Below the pieces are notes generated by a model, which saw only the letters and a program-made list of their open reading frames with translations, was not told the origin of the DNA and did no database searches. From Flavobacteriales bacterium (lineage in GTDB: Bacteria; Bacteroidota; Bacteroidia; Flavobacteriales_F; PHOS-HE28): a DNA stretch of 64,000 nt. Position numbers and translations under genes: made by a program. Location: assembly GCA_020635695.1 (NCBI GenBank), contig JACJZH010000007.1, forward strand, positions 124,001-188,000, read 5' to 3'. Positions 50,638 through 60,266 of this stretch are shown one piece after another (position 1 is the first letter of the stretch; every line of letters starts with the position of its first letter).

Positions 50638-53600
50638 TGGACCGTCGGTGGCTATCGGGTGTGCTGGTCCTGCTCGGCGGGATGGCCATCGGTCAGCCGT
50701 ACGGGAACGAGTGGATCGACTACGGAGCGCAGTACTGGCGCTTCACCGTCCACGAGGAGGGCATCCATCGCATCGATTCCACGGCCTTGGCGAACGCAGG
50801 ATTCCCGGTCGGATCGGTGGATCCCCGTGACATCCAGTTGTTCGCCAGGGAGCAGCAGGTACCGATCTATGTGGAGGGTGAGGATGACGGGGTCTTCAAT
50901 GATGGGGATTTCATCGAGTTCCATGGGCAGGGGAATGACGGTTGGCTGGATGCTGGCCTGTGGGACCTGCCCCAACACCAGAACAACCCCTACTACAGCC
51001 TTTACAACGACACCATCCGGTACTACCTCTCGTGGAGCACGACGGGACCGAAGGAGCGTGTCACGAACTATTCGAACACCGACTTCGCTAGCCATGTGCC
51101 TCGAGACTGGTTCTGGTACGAGGCCTTGCGTTCCCTCACCGGGCGATACCAAGTGGGCGAACGGGACAACTCCGGAGCCTCGGATGCGCGCATGGTGGAA
51201 GGTGAAGGATGGTTCAACAGCGCCGAGATGGTGGCCACCTCGGTGGACATCTCCCACAACCAGGGCGTGTTCACCCGAAGACCCTACCAGGGCGCGGATG
51301 CCCCGGATGCCAGTGTGACCGTGGTCGTCGCCGGTACGAACAACCCGGGCGGTGGCAGCTACGAGGACCACCATTTGCGCGTGACCTACGGGGGAAGTCC
51401 CGGCATCGTGGCCGTGGATACCGTGTACCGGGGCTACCGGCTGATCCGGTCGACCTTTCCCATGCCTGCGGCCTCGCTGTCGGTGGTGAACACCGTGATC
51501 GTCACCACCGCGGTGCACGACCTGTTCGGGCCTGGCCAGGTGGGGCTCATCGATCCGGATTATCCGGACCGGCAGGTGTGCTCGCATGTGCTGATCAGGT
51601 ACCCGCACGAGACCCACATGAACAACGAGCCGGCGGTGCATGTGGACCTGGATGATGATCCCAACGACGATCACGCCTTCCTCGACTTCAACGTGTTCCC
51701 AGGCACCCCCTTGTGCTACTCGGTGTCGGAAGGAATGGTGCGGAGGATCATGCCCACGCCCAACGGCAACCGCTGGAACATGCTGGTGCCCGATCTTGAT
51801 CCGGACGGCTCGGAGAACTTCCTGTTCAATGCCGACCTGATCGACACCGTGAGCGTCCTGAGCCCCGTGAACGGCACCGGATACTTCGTCGATCACGCCC
51901 AGTTGGAACAGGATTCCGCCGTGCTCCTCATCACGCATGGTTCGCTCATGAACGAGGCGCTGCAGTATGCGGCCTACCGTGAGAACAGTCCGAGGAGGCC
52001 GGCCCCGGTGGTGCTCCTGGACGTCGATGAGCTGTATGACCAGTATGGAGGTGGCATACCGAAACATGCCCTGGCCATCCGCAGGGTGTGTGAACGTCTC
52101 CTGGACGAGTGGAACACCAGGCCGCAGGCGCTGTTCCTCGTGGGCAAGTCCGTCGTGACCCCCCGCGTGGGCAGTGTGACGGGTAGCCGGATACCGGCCG
52201 ATAGTGCCGGGTACAAGGCGAACCTGGTGCCGACGTTCGGGTATCCGCCCAGTGATGTGAGCTTCACGCTGGGGCTGGGGAACGATCCGCGTGAAGTGTC
52301 CATTCCCGTCGGCCGGTTGAGCGCACGTACCGGGTCCGATGTCACGGCCTATCTCGGCAAGGTGCAGTCCTTCGAGGGCTTCACCGTTCCCGAGGCCTGG
52401 ATGAAGAACATCATCCACTTCCGGGGTGGGTTCACCCCTGGGGAATGGGCGCAGTTGGGCTTCTATCTGGACCAGTTCAAGCAGATCGCCCAGGACACCT
52501 GCTTTGGCGGCCGTGTGGTGGATTTCGTCAAGAACAGCTCGGCCATCTACCAACAGGCGCCCGCCGATTCGGTGGCGCAGCTGATCGATGAGGAAGGCGT
52601 CACGCTCATGACCTTCTTCGCCCATGCGGCCGGTGGCGGGTTCGACATCAACATCGACAACCCGGCCAACTACGCCTGGAACGGGAAACACCCGATGATC
52701 ATCGGCAACTCCTGTTATGCAGGCAACATCCACCTGCTGCAGGCGAACAGCGCCAGTGAGGAGTTCGTGCTCCTGCCGGGAAAGGGCGCGATCGCGTTCC
52801 TGGCGTCCGTGGACATCGGTCTGACCACCCTGCTCGGCGCCTACACCACGGAGTTCTACCGGAGCTTCTCCGCGGTCAATTATGGCGGGACCATCGGGCA
52901 ACACGCGGCCCATGCGTCGTTCGAGCAGTTGTCCCAAGGGTCTGATGTGCTGCGGCGGAACAACGTGCAGACGTTCACCCTGGAGGGCGACCCCATGCTG
53001 GTGCTGCATTCCTGGCCGGAACCGGACTACTCCGTCTCCCTGGACCAGGTCAGGTACCTGCCTGAACCGGTGACCTCCGACCTGGATTCGGTCGGCCTAC
53101 AGGTGGTGGTGAGGAACCTCGGCAAGGCCACGGGTGACCGGCCGGCGGTACGCGTCGTCCGGACCCTCCAGGGAGGGGATGTGCAGCCGCCTCTCTCGGT
53201 GGATATCGATGGTTCGGCGTTCCAGGACACCGCGAGGTTCCAACTGCCCATCCAAGGCCTCGAAGGTTCGGTCGGTGCCAACCTGCTCGACATCACGGTG
53301 GACCTGGATCCGGATGAGGTGCCCGAGATGGAGGACGTCATCAACAACCGGGTGCTGAGCCAGCTCCTCATCACCAGCGGTGACATCCGGCCGGTCGATC
53401 CCTATCCGTTCGCCATCGTTCCCGGTCCGGAACCTCTGTTGGAGGCCAGCACCGGCGATCCGTTCGCTCCGTTGCGGACCTATGTGTTCCAGATCGATAC
53501 CACGGACACCTACGACAGTCCGGTGATGGAACAGTACACGGTGGACGCACCGGGTGGTGTCGTTCCCTGGCAGCCCGGGTCGATCTACGATGTGGGGCTG

Positions 53601-55775
53601 CAGCAGGACAGCGTGGTCTACTATTGGCGTTGCAGCCCGGACAGCACGGGCAATGGTGGCTACAACTGGTACGAAAGCTCCTTCCAGGTGATCCCGGACC
53701 GCACGGGGTGGGGGCAGGCGCATTTCTTCCAGTTCAAGGGGAACGGGTTCGACCAGGTCGTTTTCGACCGACCCGGCAGGGAGTTCGACTTCTTCACCGG
53801 TCAGCGGTCGGTCCGGACCACGGTGCAAGGCAACAGCTCCGGGTCAGGCAATGATCTGACCCAATGGTACATCGACCTGACCTGGCAGGACGGGAACGGT
53901 TGCGGGTCGACGCCGGCGTTCCATGTGGCCGTGATCGACCCGGCCACGTTCACGGCGTGGGGCACACGTTACAATGGCGCGAACCCCGACCATTTCTTCG
54001 GCAACGTGAACGATCAGGGAGCCTGCCGGTCACGGGTGGAGTACTATTTCATCTTCCGTCAGAACGACCCCGCCCAGCTGGACGGGATGCTGGACATGCT
54101 GCAGAACGCCGTTCCTGATGGGCACTACGTGCTCGTGTACACGTGGAAGTACTTGAACAGGAACCTGGCCGATCAAAGCAATCCGGACCTCTTCGATGAA
54201 TTGATCGCCATGGGGGCGGATTCGATCCGGGCCGTTACGGACAGTGTGCCCTACATCTTCTTCACGCGGAAGGGCGATCCCATCGGTTCGTCGGAGGCGT
54301 GGGGGACCTCGATCGGCGACCTGATCCAGCTGGAGGTCGATGTGACCTCGCAAGGCAATACCGGCGGCATCACCTCACCGCTGGCGGGGCCGGCATTGTC
54401 CTGGGAGGCCCTGTATTGGAACGAAGTGCCGGACGACCCTCAGGATAGCGCGAGGGTCCTGCTCTATGGCCGGACACCGTTCGGCACGGAGCAACTGCTG
54501 TTCGACCGGAACGCCCCCGAGGATTCGTTGACGGCGCTCACCTTCCCTGCGTTCCAGGTCGATGCCGCACAGTTCCCATGGATCCGGTTGGAGACAAGGC
54601 TCTGGAACGACTCCGTGGTCGATCCGCGTCCCGCTCAGCTCCAGCGCTGGCAGCTGCTGTGTGGTCCGGCCCCGGAGTGCGCGATCGATCCACCGTCAGG
54701 CTATTTCAACGGCCTGGAAGGCTGGTATGAGGGCCAGACCGCGTCCGTGGCCGTCGCGGTCAGGAACATCTCGGAGTACGACATGGACAGCCTCCTGATC
54801 ACGGCCTGGATAGTGGACCAGCAGAACGAAAGGATACCCTTGCGCCATGGCCGGTCATCGCCCCTTCCCGCCGGTGGCATCCTCCTGGATACGATCTCAT
54901 TCCCCACGCAAGGACTCGGCGGATGGAACACCCTGGTCATCGAAGCGAACGGCATCGACAGTGCGACCATGCGCTATGACCAACCGGAGATGGCCCACTT
55001 CAACAACATCGCACAGCTGCGGTTCGAGGTGGACGTGGATCGTGAGAATCCGCTGCTCGATGTCACGTTCGATGGGATCCACATCCTGGATGGGGACATC
55101 GTGAGCGCCAGGCCGGAGATCGAGGTCTCGCTGGATGATGAGAATCCGGTGCTCCTCTTGGACTCACCTTCCGATACGGCGTATTTCAAGGTGTTCCTGC
55201 AGTCGCCGGACGGTCAGTTGGAACGGATCTACTTCCGCGACGGAACGGGCCAGGAGCAGATGCAGTTCATTCCGGCCGATGGACCCGAGAACGAGTCGCG
55301 CATCCACTATCGCCCGACGTTCGAGATCGACGGACGCTATGCCCTACTGGTGCAAGCGCGTGATGTGAGCAACAACCTGTCGGGTGACAATGACTACCGG
55401 GTCTCGTTCGAAGTGATCAATCGCCCGACGATCACGGAGGTGCTGAACTATCCGAACCCGTTCACCACGAGCACCCGGTTCGTCTTCACCATCACGGGAA
55501 GGGAGCCTCCGACCTACATGAAGGTGCAGATCATGACCGTGACGGGTCGTGTGGTGCGGGAGGTTACGATGCAGGAGATCGGTACCGTAAGGGTCGGTCG
55601 CAACATCTCCGAGTTCGCGTGGGACGGAACGGACGAGTTCGGAGACCGCCTTGCCCGCGGCGTCTATCTGTACCGGGTGATCGCCAAGCTGCATGGCGAG
55701 GACATCGAAGTGCGGTCCACCGCTGCAGGGGGCTTCTTCGAACAGGGATATGGCAAGATGTACCTGTTGCGCTGA
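50637..55775 (+). CDS. porU: PorU2-like gingipain-family T9SS sortase
   Basis: A 1712-residue cell-surface peptidase. After a signal peptide (MDRRWLSGVLVLLGGMAIGQ) is an N-terminal prodomain, then a C25 (gingipain) catalytic domain at about residues 415-790. The His-Cys dyad is H663 (FFAHAAGGGFD) and C693 (GNSCYAGN), 30 residues apart, matching PorU. Long beta-rich modules follow, and it ends in a FlgD/T9SS-like C-terminal domain (LNYPNPFTTSTRFVFTITGR to MYLLR). PorU cleaves cargo sorting domains and attaches A-LPS. The PorU2 type, longer and paired with PorV2, is a putative second sortase. It is immediately downstream of porV2 and followed by lnt. Start ATG 50637; a TTG at 50634 also fits. 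Confidence 0.88.
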   Translation: MDRRWLSGVLVLLGGMAIGQPYGNEWIDYGAQYWRFTVHEEGIHRIDSTALANAGFPVGSVDPRDIQLFAREQQVPIYVEGEDDGVFNDGDFIEFHGQGNDGWLDAGLWDLPQHQNNPYYSLYNDTIRYYLSWSTTGPKERVTNYSNTDFASHVPRDWFWYEALRSLTGRYQVGERDNSGASDARMVEGEGWFNSAEMVATSVDISHNQGVFTRRPYQGADAPDASVTVVVAGTNNPGGGSYEDHHLRVTYGGSPGIVAVDTVYRGYRLIRSTFPMPAASLSVVNTVIVTTAVHDLFGPGQVGLIDPDYPDRQVCSHVLIRYPHETHMNNEPAVHVDLDDDPNDDHAFLDFNVFPGTPLCYSVSEGMVRRIMPTPNGNRWNMLVPDLDPDGSENFLFNADLIDTVSVLSPVNGTGYFVDHAQLEQDSAVLLITHGSLMNEALQYAAYRENSPRRPAPVVLLDVDELYDQYGGGIPKHALAIRRVCERLLDEWNTRPQALFLVGKSVVTPRVGSVTGSRIPADSAGYKANLVPTFGYPPSDVSFTLGLGNDPREVSIPVGRLSARTGSDVTAYLGKVQSFEGFTVPEAWMKNIIHFRGGFTPGEWAQLGFYLDQFKQIAQDTCFGGRVVDFVKNSSAIYQQAPADSVAQLIDEEGVTLMTFFAHAAGGGFDINIDNPANYAWNGKHPMIIGNSCYAGNIHLLQANSASEEFVLLPGKGAIAFLASVDIGLTTLLGAYTTEFYRSFSAVNYGGTIGQHAAHASFEQLSQGSDVLRRNNVQTFTLEGDPMLVLHSWPEPDYSVSLDQVRYLPEPVTSDLDSVGLQVVVRNLGKATGDRPAVRVVRTLQGGDVQPPLSVDIDGSAFQDTARFQLPIQGLEGSVGANLLDITVDLDPDEVPEMEDVINNRVLSQLLITSGDIRPVDPYPFAIVPGPEPLLEASTGDPFAPLRTYVFQIDTTDTYDSPVMEQYTVDAPGGVVPWQPGSIYDVGLQQDSVVYYWRCSPDSTGNGGYNWYESSFQVIPDRTGWGQAHFFQFKGNGFDQVVFDRPGREFDFFTGQRSVRTTVQGNSSGSGNDLTQWYIDLTWQDGNGCGSTPAFHVAVIDPATFTAWGTRYNGANPDHFFGNVNDQGACRSRVEYYFIFRQNDPAQLDGMLDMLQNAVPDGHYVLVYTWKYLNRNLADQSNPDLFDELIAMGADSIRAVTDSVPYIFFTRKGDPIGSSEAWGTSIGDLIQLEVDVTSQGNTGGITSPLAGPALSWEALYWNEVPDDPQDSARVLLYGRTPFGTEQLLFDRNAPEDSLTALTFPAFQVDAAQFPWIRLETRLWNDSVVDPRPAQLQRWQLLCGPAPECAIDPPSGYFNGLEGWYEGQTASVAVAVRNISEYDMDSLLITAWIVDQQNERIPLRHGRSSPLPAGGILLDTISFPTQGLGGWNTLVIEANGIDSATMRYDQPEMAHFNNIAQLRFEVDVDRENPLLDVTFDGIHILDGDIVSARPEIEVSLDDENPVLLLDSPSDTAYFKVFLQSPDGQLERIYFRDGTGQEQMQFIPADGPENESRIHYRPTFEIDGRYALLVQARDVSNNLSGDNDYRVSFEVINRPTITEVLNYPNPFTTSTRFVFTITGREPPTYMKVQIMTVTGRVVREVTMQEIGTVRVGRNISEFAWDGTDEFGDRLARGVYLYRVIAKLHGEDIEVRSTAAGGFFEQGYGKMYLLR

Positions 55776-55820
55776 ACGCGAACGCTTCACCCTGGAACGC
55801 GACGATCCTCCACGTCATCC

Positions 55821-57494
55821 ATGACGCGCCCAACGCGAGCACAGGTCCTGTTCTGGTCCGCGATGAGCGGTGTGCTTTGGGTCCTGGCCTGGCCGGGCAC
55901 CGGGGGGGTGTTCCCCCTTGCGTTCATCGCCTGGTGGCCCATGCTCCAGGCGGAGCGGGCGCATGACGCACGCACCAGCGGCCGCCGACGTTCGTTCACG
56001 CCGTACCTGCTCCTGGGCCTGTTCATCTGGAACGCCAGCACGACCTGGTGGCTCGGTGCCGTGGACGAGCCCTGGGCAACGAGGCTGCTGTCAGGTGGTT
56101 TTCCCATGGTGGGGAACACGCTCCTGATGTCCCTGCCTTGGATCCTGAGGCGTTGGGTGGTACGACGGCTCGGCAGGGCCTGGTCGGACGTGACCCTCGT
56201 GCTGGCCTGGCTCGCGTTCGAGCGCCTGCATCACGATTGGGACCTTCAATGGCCATGGCTCACGTTGGGGAATGTGTTCGCCGAACATCCCGGTTGGATC
56301 CAGTGGTATGAATGGACAGGTGTCCTTGGTGGGTCGTTGTGGATATGGGCCACGGCCTTGCTGATCGACCGTGCCTGGAGCCTGCCCGGACCAGGCGGAT
56401 CGATCAGCACGAGGTCTTCACGCCGGTATTCCGCGGTGGCCATCCTCGGCGTTCCTTCCCTCCTTTCCTTGGTCCTGTATGCCGCCTGGGATGATCAGGG
56501 CCAGCAGCTCGAGGTGGTGGTCGTCCAGCCCAATATCGACCCCTATCAGGAGAAGTTCGGCGGTGTGGAACCGCTTGAGCAATTGGAGGGCATGCTCGCC
56601 CAGGCCGAGGCGGTGATGTCCGACAGCACCAGGTTGATCGTCCTCCCCGAGACCGCCCTGCAGGAGAACGCCACCGTCTCCGGTGCTCAGGACGGCCAGC
56701 TGAGGCTGCGGGGATTGTGGGAGAACGACCTGGAGGCCTCTCGCAGCGTACGGCGTATCAGGGAGTTCCTGGACCGGCATCCCCGTGCGTCGTTGCTTGC
56801 GGGCATGTCCTCGGCCTATCTGTTCGCACCGGGTGAGCCGCTGACCTCCACCGCACGGCGCCTTGGTGGATCCGATCGTCATTATGAGGCCTACAATGCC
56901 GCCCTGTTCGTTGAGCGCGACCGGCCCGTTCAGGTCTACCACAAATCCAAGCTGGTGGCCGGGGTGGAGAAGTTGCCCTTCGAGTCGCTGTTGGGCTCGT
57001 TGGAGTACTTGAGCATAGACATGGGCGGCACCACCGGCAGCCTGGGCGTGCAGCAGGAGCGATCGGTGCTCCGGTCAGCGGATGGCAGGGTGGCCGTGGC
57101 CCCCGTGATCTGCTACGAGTCCGTCTTCGGCGACCACGTGGCGCCTCATGTACGCAATGGTGCGACCATGATCGCGATCATGACCAATGATGGCTGGTGG
57201 GGACAAAGTCCGGGCTATCGCCAGCACCTGGCCTATGGCCGGCTGAGGGCCGTGGAGACACGCAGGGCGATCGCCCGGTCGGCCAACACGGGGATCTCCT
57301 GTGTCATCGACCAACGTGGAACGGTGTGGCAGTCCACGGAATGGTGGCATGAGGCTGCCTTTCGCAGTGAACTTCACACGTCCCACGAGCTTACCGTCTT
57401 TGTCCGCTACGGCGACCTCATCGGGCGTCTTGCCCTCCTGTTGCTGCCCATCCTGCTGGTCGCGGCCTTCGTGGCAGGAAGGACCGTCCCCTGA
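55821..57494 (+). CDS. lnt: Apolipoprotein N-acyltransferase
   Basis: A 557-residue inner-membrane enzyme that completes lipoprotein maturation by acylating the N-terminal Cys. Five or six N-terminal membrane segments are followed by a nitrilase-type domain with the catalytic triad E277 (IVLPETALQE), K375 (YHKSKLV) and C431 (VICYESVFG), and a C-terminal membrane segment. Its length is normal. It follows porU2 by 45 nt. Its grouping with a sortase pair fits a surface-protein maturation cluster, though Lnt is general housekeeping. Abundant lipoproteins in this lineage (e.g. 31867-35220) would be substrates. Confidence 0.93.
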   Translation: MTRPTRAQVLFWSAMSGVLWVLAWPGTGGVFPLAFIAWWPMLQAERAHDARTSGRRRSFTPYLLLGLFIWNASTTWWLGAVDEPWATRLLSGGFPMVGNTLLMSLPWILRRWVVRRLGRAWSDVTLVLAWLAFERLHHDWDLQWPWLTLGNVFAEHPGWIQWYEWTGVLGGSLWIWATALLIDRAWSLPGPGGSISTRSSRRYSAVAILGVPSLLSLVLYAAWDDQGQQLEVVVVQPNIDPYQEKFGGVEPLEQLEGMLAQAEAVMSDSTRLIVLPETALQENATVSGAQDGQLRLRGLWENDLEASRSVRRIREFLDRHPRASLLAGMSSAYLFAPGEPLTSTARRLGGSDRHYEAYNAALFVERDRPVQVYHKSKLVAGVEKLPFESLLGSLEYLSIDMGGTTGSLGVQQERSVLRSADGRVAVAPVICYESVFGDHVAPHVRNGATMIAIMTNDGWWGQSPGYRQHLAYGRLRAVETRRAIARSANTGISCVIDQRGTVWQSTEWWHEAAFRSELHTSHELTVFVRYGDLIGRLALLLLPILLVAAFVAGRTVP

Positions 57495-57499
57495 ACGGA

Positions 57500-57523
57500 A
57501 AAGGGGCGCCGAAGCACCCCTTT
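57500..57523. terminator. Bidirectional hairpin between lnt and the T9SS-exported protein
   Basis: AAAGGGG (57500-57506) pairs with CCCCTTT (57517-57523) across a 10-nt loop, in the gap between convergent stops at 57494 and 57544. Confidence 0.65.
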
Positions 57524-57543
57524 GACCGTACGGTTCGATCAGC

Positions 57544-58839
57544 TCAGTTCAACAGGACGCGCCGGGAATGGCTCTTGTCCGAGCCGCGCAGCTGCACCAC
57601 GTACATGCCCGTGGCCAACGTTCCCTTCGGAATGGAGATCTGGGTCATCCCCTCATTGACGGCTGTCCTGGGGCGGGTGATGAGCACCTTGCCATGTGCG
57701 TCCATCAGCACGAGGTCATGGACGTCCTCGAAGCTCGAGCTGACCAGGATGTTCAGGTTCGTGCCATCATCCCATGCGTTCACGATCTCCTGGCCACCGT
57801 TCTCCTGACATCCGGCAGAGATCGTGGGGTGGTAATGCGTCGTGCCATCGAAATCGGTCTGGGCCAGGCGGTAATAGCCCTGGGCCAGTGGCGACTCGTC
57901 CATGAAGGAATACTCCAGGAGCCCGACGCTCGTTCCGGCACCATCCACCACCCCGATCGGTTCCCAGGTCTGGGCATCCCGGCTGCGTTCCACCGTGAAG
58001 TGGTCGTTGTTCTCCTCACTGGCCGTCGTCCACTTCAAGCGGACCACATGACCTTCACAGGTGCCGGAGAAATCCAGGAGTTCGATCGGCAGGGGGTTGT
58101 TGAAATCCGACAAGGTCCAGGACCGGTAGAACTCCGCACCTGGAACGATGACCCCACTGACCGTGTTGGTCGCCGCAGTGGGTGCGCTCGCCGTGAACAC
58201 ACCGATCGGCAGGAAATCGCCCCAAAGGCCCAAGGAGTTATTGAAGCGCTGGGCACCGACCGGGCTGTTGGCGTTGATGATGTTCCCGCCGGTCACATCG
58301 GCACGGTCCACCACGAACGTGAGCGTGGCATTGGGCCGGGTCGTGTAGCCATAGTTGGGATCTTCGGTATCGATGATCCAGAACCGGTCCACCGCGTTGG
58401 CCGAGTTGTTCACGGAACCGGTGGCCCAGTCCAACATGTGGGTCACATCCGTCGGGCGATACAGGTTGTTGTTCCACGCGTTGGCGGGGGCCACACTGCT
58501 GTGGTTGAAGGTCGAGAACACGACGGAACCGGCCGCCGATCCGGCGGAGGTCTTCTGATAGGTGAGCGGCATCTTCACCCCGCTGGCCGTGGTGAACGGA
58601 ACCACGTAGGTGTTGTTCGTGGCACCGATCCTCCAACGGACCCGGTTCAGTTCACCTTCGGAACGGATGTTCCCCCCGGTACCAAGGGTCTGGATGCCAT
58701 TGGGGTTTCCGTGGTCAACGACCACCCAGGCCCCATTGTCGATGCGCACCCAGGCATCATCGTTGATGACCAGCCGCCCTTGGCCCACCAAGGGAAGCAT
58801 CAGTAGGGTCGCGATACCCGTGGTCAGAAATCGTGTCAT
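57544..58839 (-). CDS. T9SS-exported beta-rich protein
   Basis: A 431-residue secreted protein starting MTRFLTTGIATLLMLPLVGQG (signal peptide). The body begins RLVINDDAWVRIDNGAWVVV, a beta-strand-rich region that looks like a right-handed or jelly-roll surface module. A fibronectin-like stretch (LPIELLDFSGTCEGHVVRLKWTTASEENNDHFTVERSRDA) is typical of Bacteroidota T9SS proteins just before the C-terminal sorting domain. The end (LVLMDAHGKVLITR ... ATGMYVVQLRGSDKSHSRRVLLN) is type A. The start follows a full TTG-N19-TAAATTTG promoter. Function unknown; surface display is likely. Confidence 0.85.
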   Translation of the reverse strand: MTRFLTTGIATLLMLPLVGQGRLVINDDAWVRIDNGAWVVVDHGNPNGIQTLGTGGNIRSEGELNRVRWRIGATNNTYVVPFTTASGVKMPLTYQKTSAGSAAGSVVFSTFNHSSVAPANAWNNNLYRPTDVTHMLDWATGSVNNSANAVDRFWIIDTEDPNYGYTTRPNATLTFVVDRADVTGGNIINANSPVGAQRFNNSLGLWGDFLPIGVFTASAPTAATNTVSGVIVPGAEFYRSWTLSDFNNPLPIELLDFSGTCEGHVVRLKWTTASEENNDHFTVERSRDAQTWEPIGVVDGAGTSVGLLEYSFMDESPLAQGYYRLAQTDFDGTTHYHPTISAGCQENGGQEIVNAWDDGTNLNILVSSSFEDVHDLVLMDAHGKVLITRPRTAVNEGMTQISIPKGTLATGMYVVQLRGSDKSHSRRVLLN

Positions 58840-58847
58840 GGCAACCT

Positions 58848-58877
58848 CAAATTTAATCCAGAACGCCCATATGTCAA
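58848..58877 (-). promoter_or_regulatory. Complete Bacteroidota promoter (TTG-N19-TAAATTTG)
   Basis: On the minus strand TTG (58875-58877), a 19-nt spacer and TAAATTTG (58848-58855) match the consensus in both elements and spacing. The -7 box ends 8 nt before the ATG at 58839. It is the best promoter in the window. Confidence 0.75.
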
Positions 58878-59000
58878 CAATCCGTGGGGCCGATCGTTCC
58901 CCATGCTCGGGATCCTGCCTTCCGGTATGGGTGGTCCCCTTCGCCCTTTGGACGATCGTGGGGGTGTTCGGTTGCCTGACAGGTATCTTCACCCGCCTGC

Positions 59001-60266
59001 ATGGATCCCTGGGCGTCCTTCCATCTCGGGCCCTGGTCGGGCCTTCGTCGCGAGCGCTTGAAGGACGAACGGTTCTTCCTGGAACGCCATTTCCCCGCCG
59101 AGGACAGGGACCTCCTTTTTCTTGGTGCCACCGAGCTTCTGTCGATCGAGGAGGATGGGACTTCGCCCTTCGAGGTCTGGCGGGGCTTTCTGGGGGATGT
59201 GGCAGGCTGGTCCTATGGGATCCTTGCCTTCGACCTGAAGAACGGGCTCAATGACGTCAGCAGTCGGCATTCCGCCCCTGAAGGTGTTCCGGGGCTCTTT
59301 TGGGCGGTTCCCAGGCTCGTGCTCGAGCGAAAGGGGCAGGACGCTTTCGTGCACCTTCCGGATGGCGGTCCGGCCGCTCTGTTGGAGGAGGCCAGGTCGC
59401 TGCTTGGGGAGACCTCGCCTCCGGGGAGGCAGTCTTCCCTGGAGTGGACCCTGTGTACCAGCAGGGAGGCCTATCTGGCGCGGGCCAGGGACCTGCTCGC
59501 TCACATCCAGCGCGGGGATATCTATGAGGTGAATTATTGCGTTGAGCGGAGAGCGAAGGCCATCGGGTGGGACCCGTTCCTGGGTTGGGAGCGTCTTCGT
59601 AGCCTGGCGCAGGCACCCCACGGAGCATTCCTGCGGATCGCCGACCACTTCGTGTTGTGCGCCAGTCCGGAGAGTTTCCTGCGCTTCGATGGAGACCAGG
59701 TGTCGGCAGAACCGATGAAGGGCACCCGTCCCCGACATCAGGAACACGAGCTCGATGCACGATTGGCCTACGAGCTCCGCACCGATGAGAAGGAGCGCAG
59801 CGAGAACGTCATGACCGTGGATGTGATGCGGAACGACCTTTCCCGCGTTGCACGACCGGGCTCCGTCAGGGTGGATGAGCTGTTCGCGGTCCGGACCCAC
59901 CCCGGCGTCCACCAACTGGTGAGCAAGGTCTCCGCGACCATGGGTGCCGGGTTCGGGCCGGTGGATGTGGTCCAGGCCGCCTGGCCCATGGCGAGCATGA
60001 CCGGAGCCCCCAAGCTGCGTGCCATGCAGTTGATCGACAAGGCCGAGGACGGTCGCAGAGGCCTGTTCAGCGGCAGTATCGGCTGGTTCGCTCCGGATGG
60101 CACGGGTGACCTCAATGTGGTGATCAGGACCCTGCTCCATGATGCGGTGACCGGGACCTGTAGCCTGAGCACCGGCAGTGCATTGACGGCGCTCTGCGAC
60201 CCTGAGAAGGAATGGGAGGAATGCCAGCTGAAGGCACGGTCCGTCATCGATGCCCTGGAAGCATGA
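59001..60266 (+). CDS. pabB: Aminodeoxychorismate synthase component I
   Basis: A 421-residue chorismate-utilising enzyme that, with a PabA glutaminase, makes 4-amino-4-deoxychorismate for folate. The chorismate-binding domain is complete: IQRGDIYEVNYC, FVLCASPESFLRF, MKGTRPRHQEHELD, NVMTVDVMRNDLSRVA, HQLVSKVSATM and MTGAPKLRAMQLID, ending SLSTGSALTALCDPEKEWEE. The shorter N-terminus favours PabB over TrpE. pabA is not adjacent. The stop overlaps the tilS start (ATGA). A TATCTTCA box at 58983-58990 precedes it. Confidence 0.88.
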   Translation: MDPWASFHLGPWSGLRRERLKDERFFLERHFPAEDRDLLFLGATELLSIEEDGTSPFEVWRGFLGDVAGWSYGILAFDLKNGLNDVSSRHSAPEGVPGLFWAVPRLVLERKGQDAFVHLPDGGPAALLEEARSLLGETSPPGRQSSLEWTLCTSREAYLARARDLLAHIQRGDIYEVNYCVERRAKAIGWDPFLGWERLRSLAQAPHGAFLRIADHFVLCASPESFLRFDGDQVSAEPMKGTRPRHQEHELDARLAYELRTDEKERSENVMTVDVMRNDLSRVARPGSVRVDELFAVRTHPGVHQLVSKVSATMGAGFGPVDVVQAAWPMASMTGAPKLRAMQLIDKAEDGRRGLFSGSIGWFAPDGTGDLNVVIRTLLHDAVTGTCSLSTGSALTALCDPEKEWEECQLKARSVIDALEA

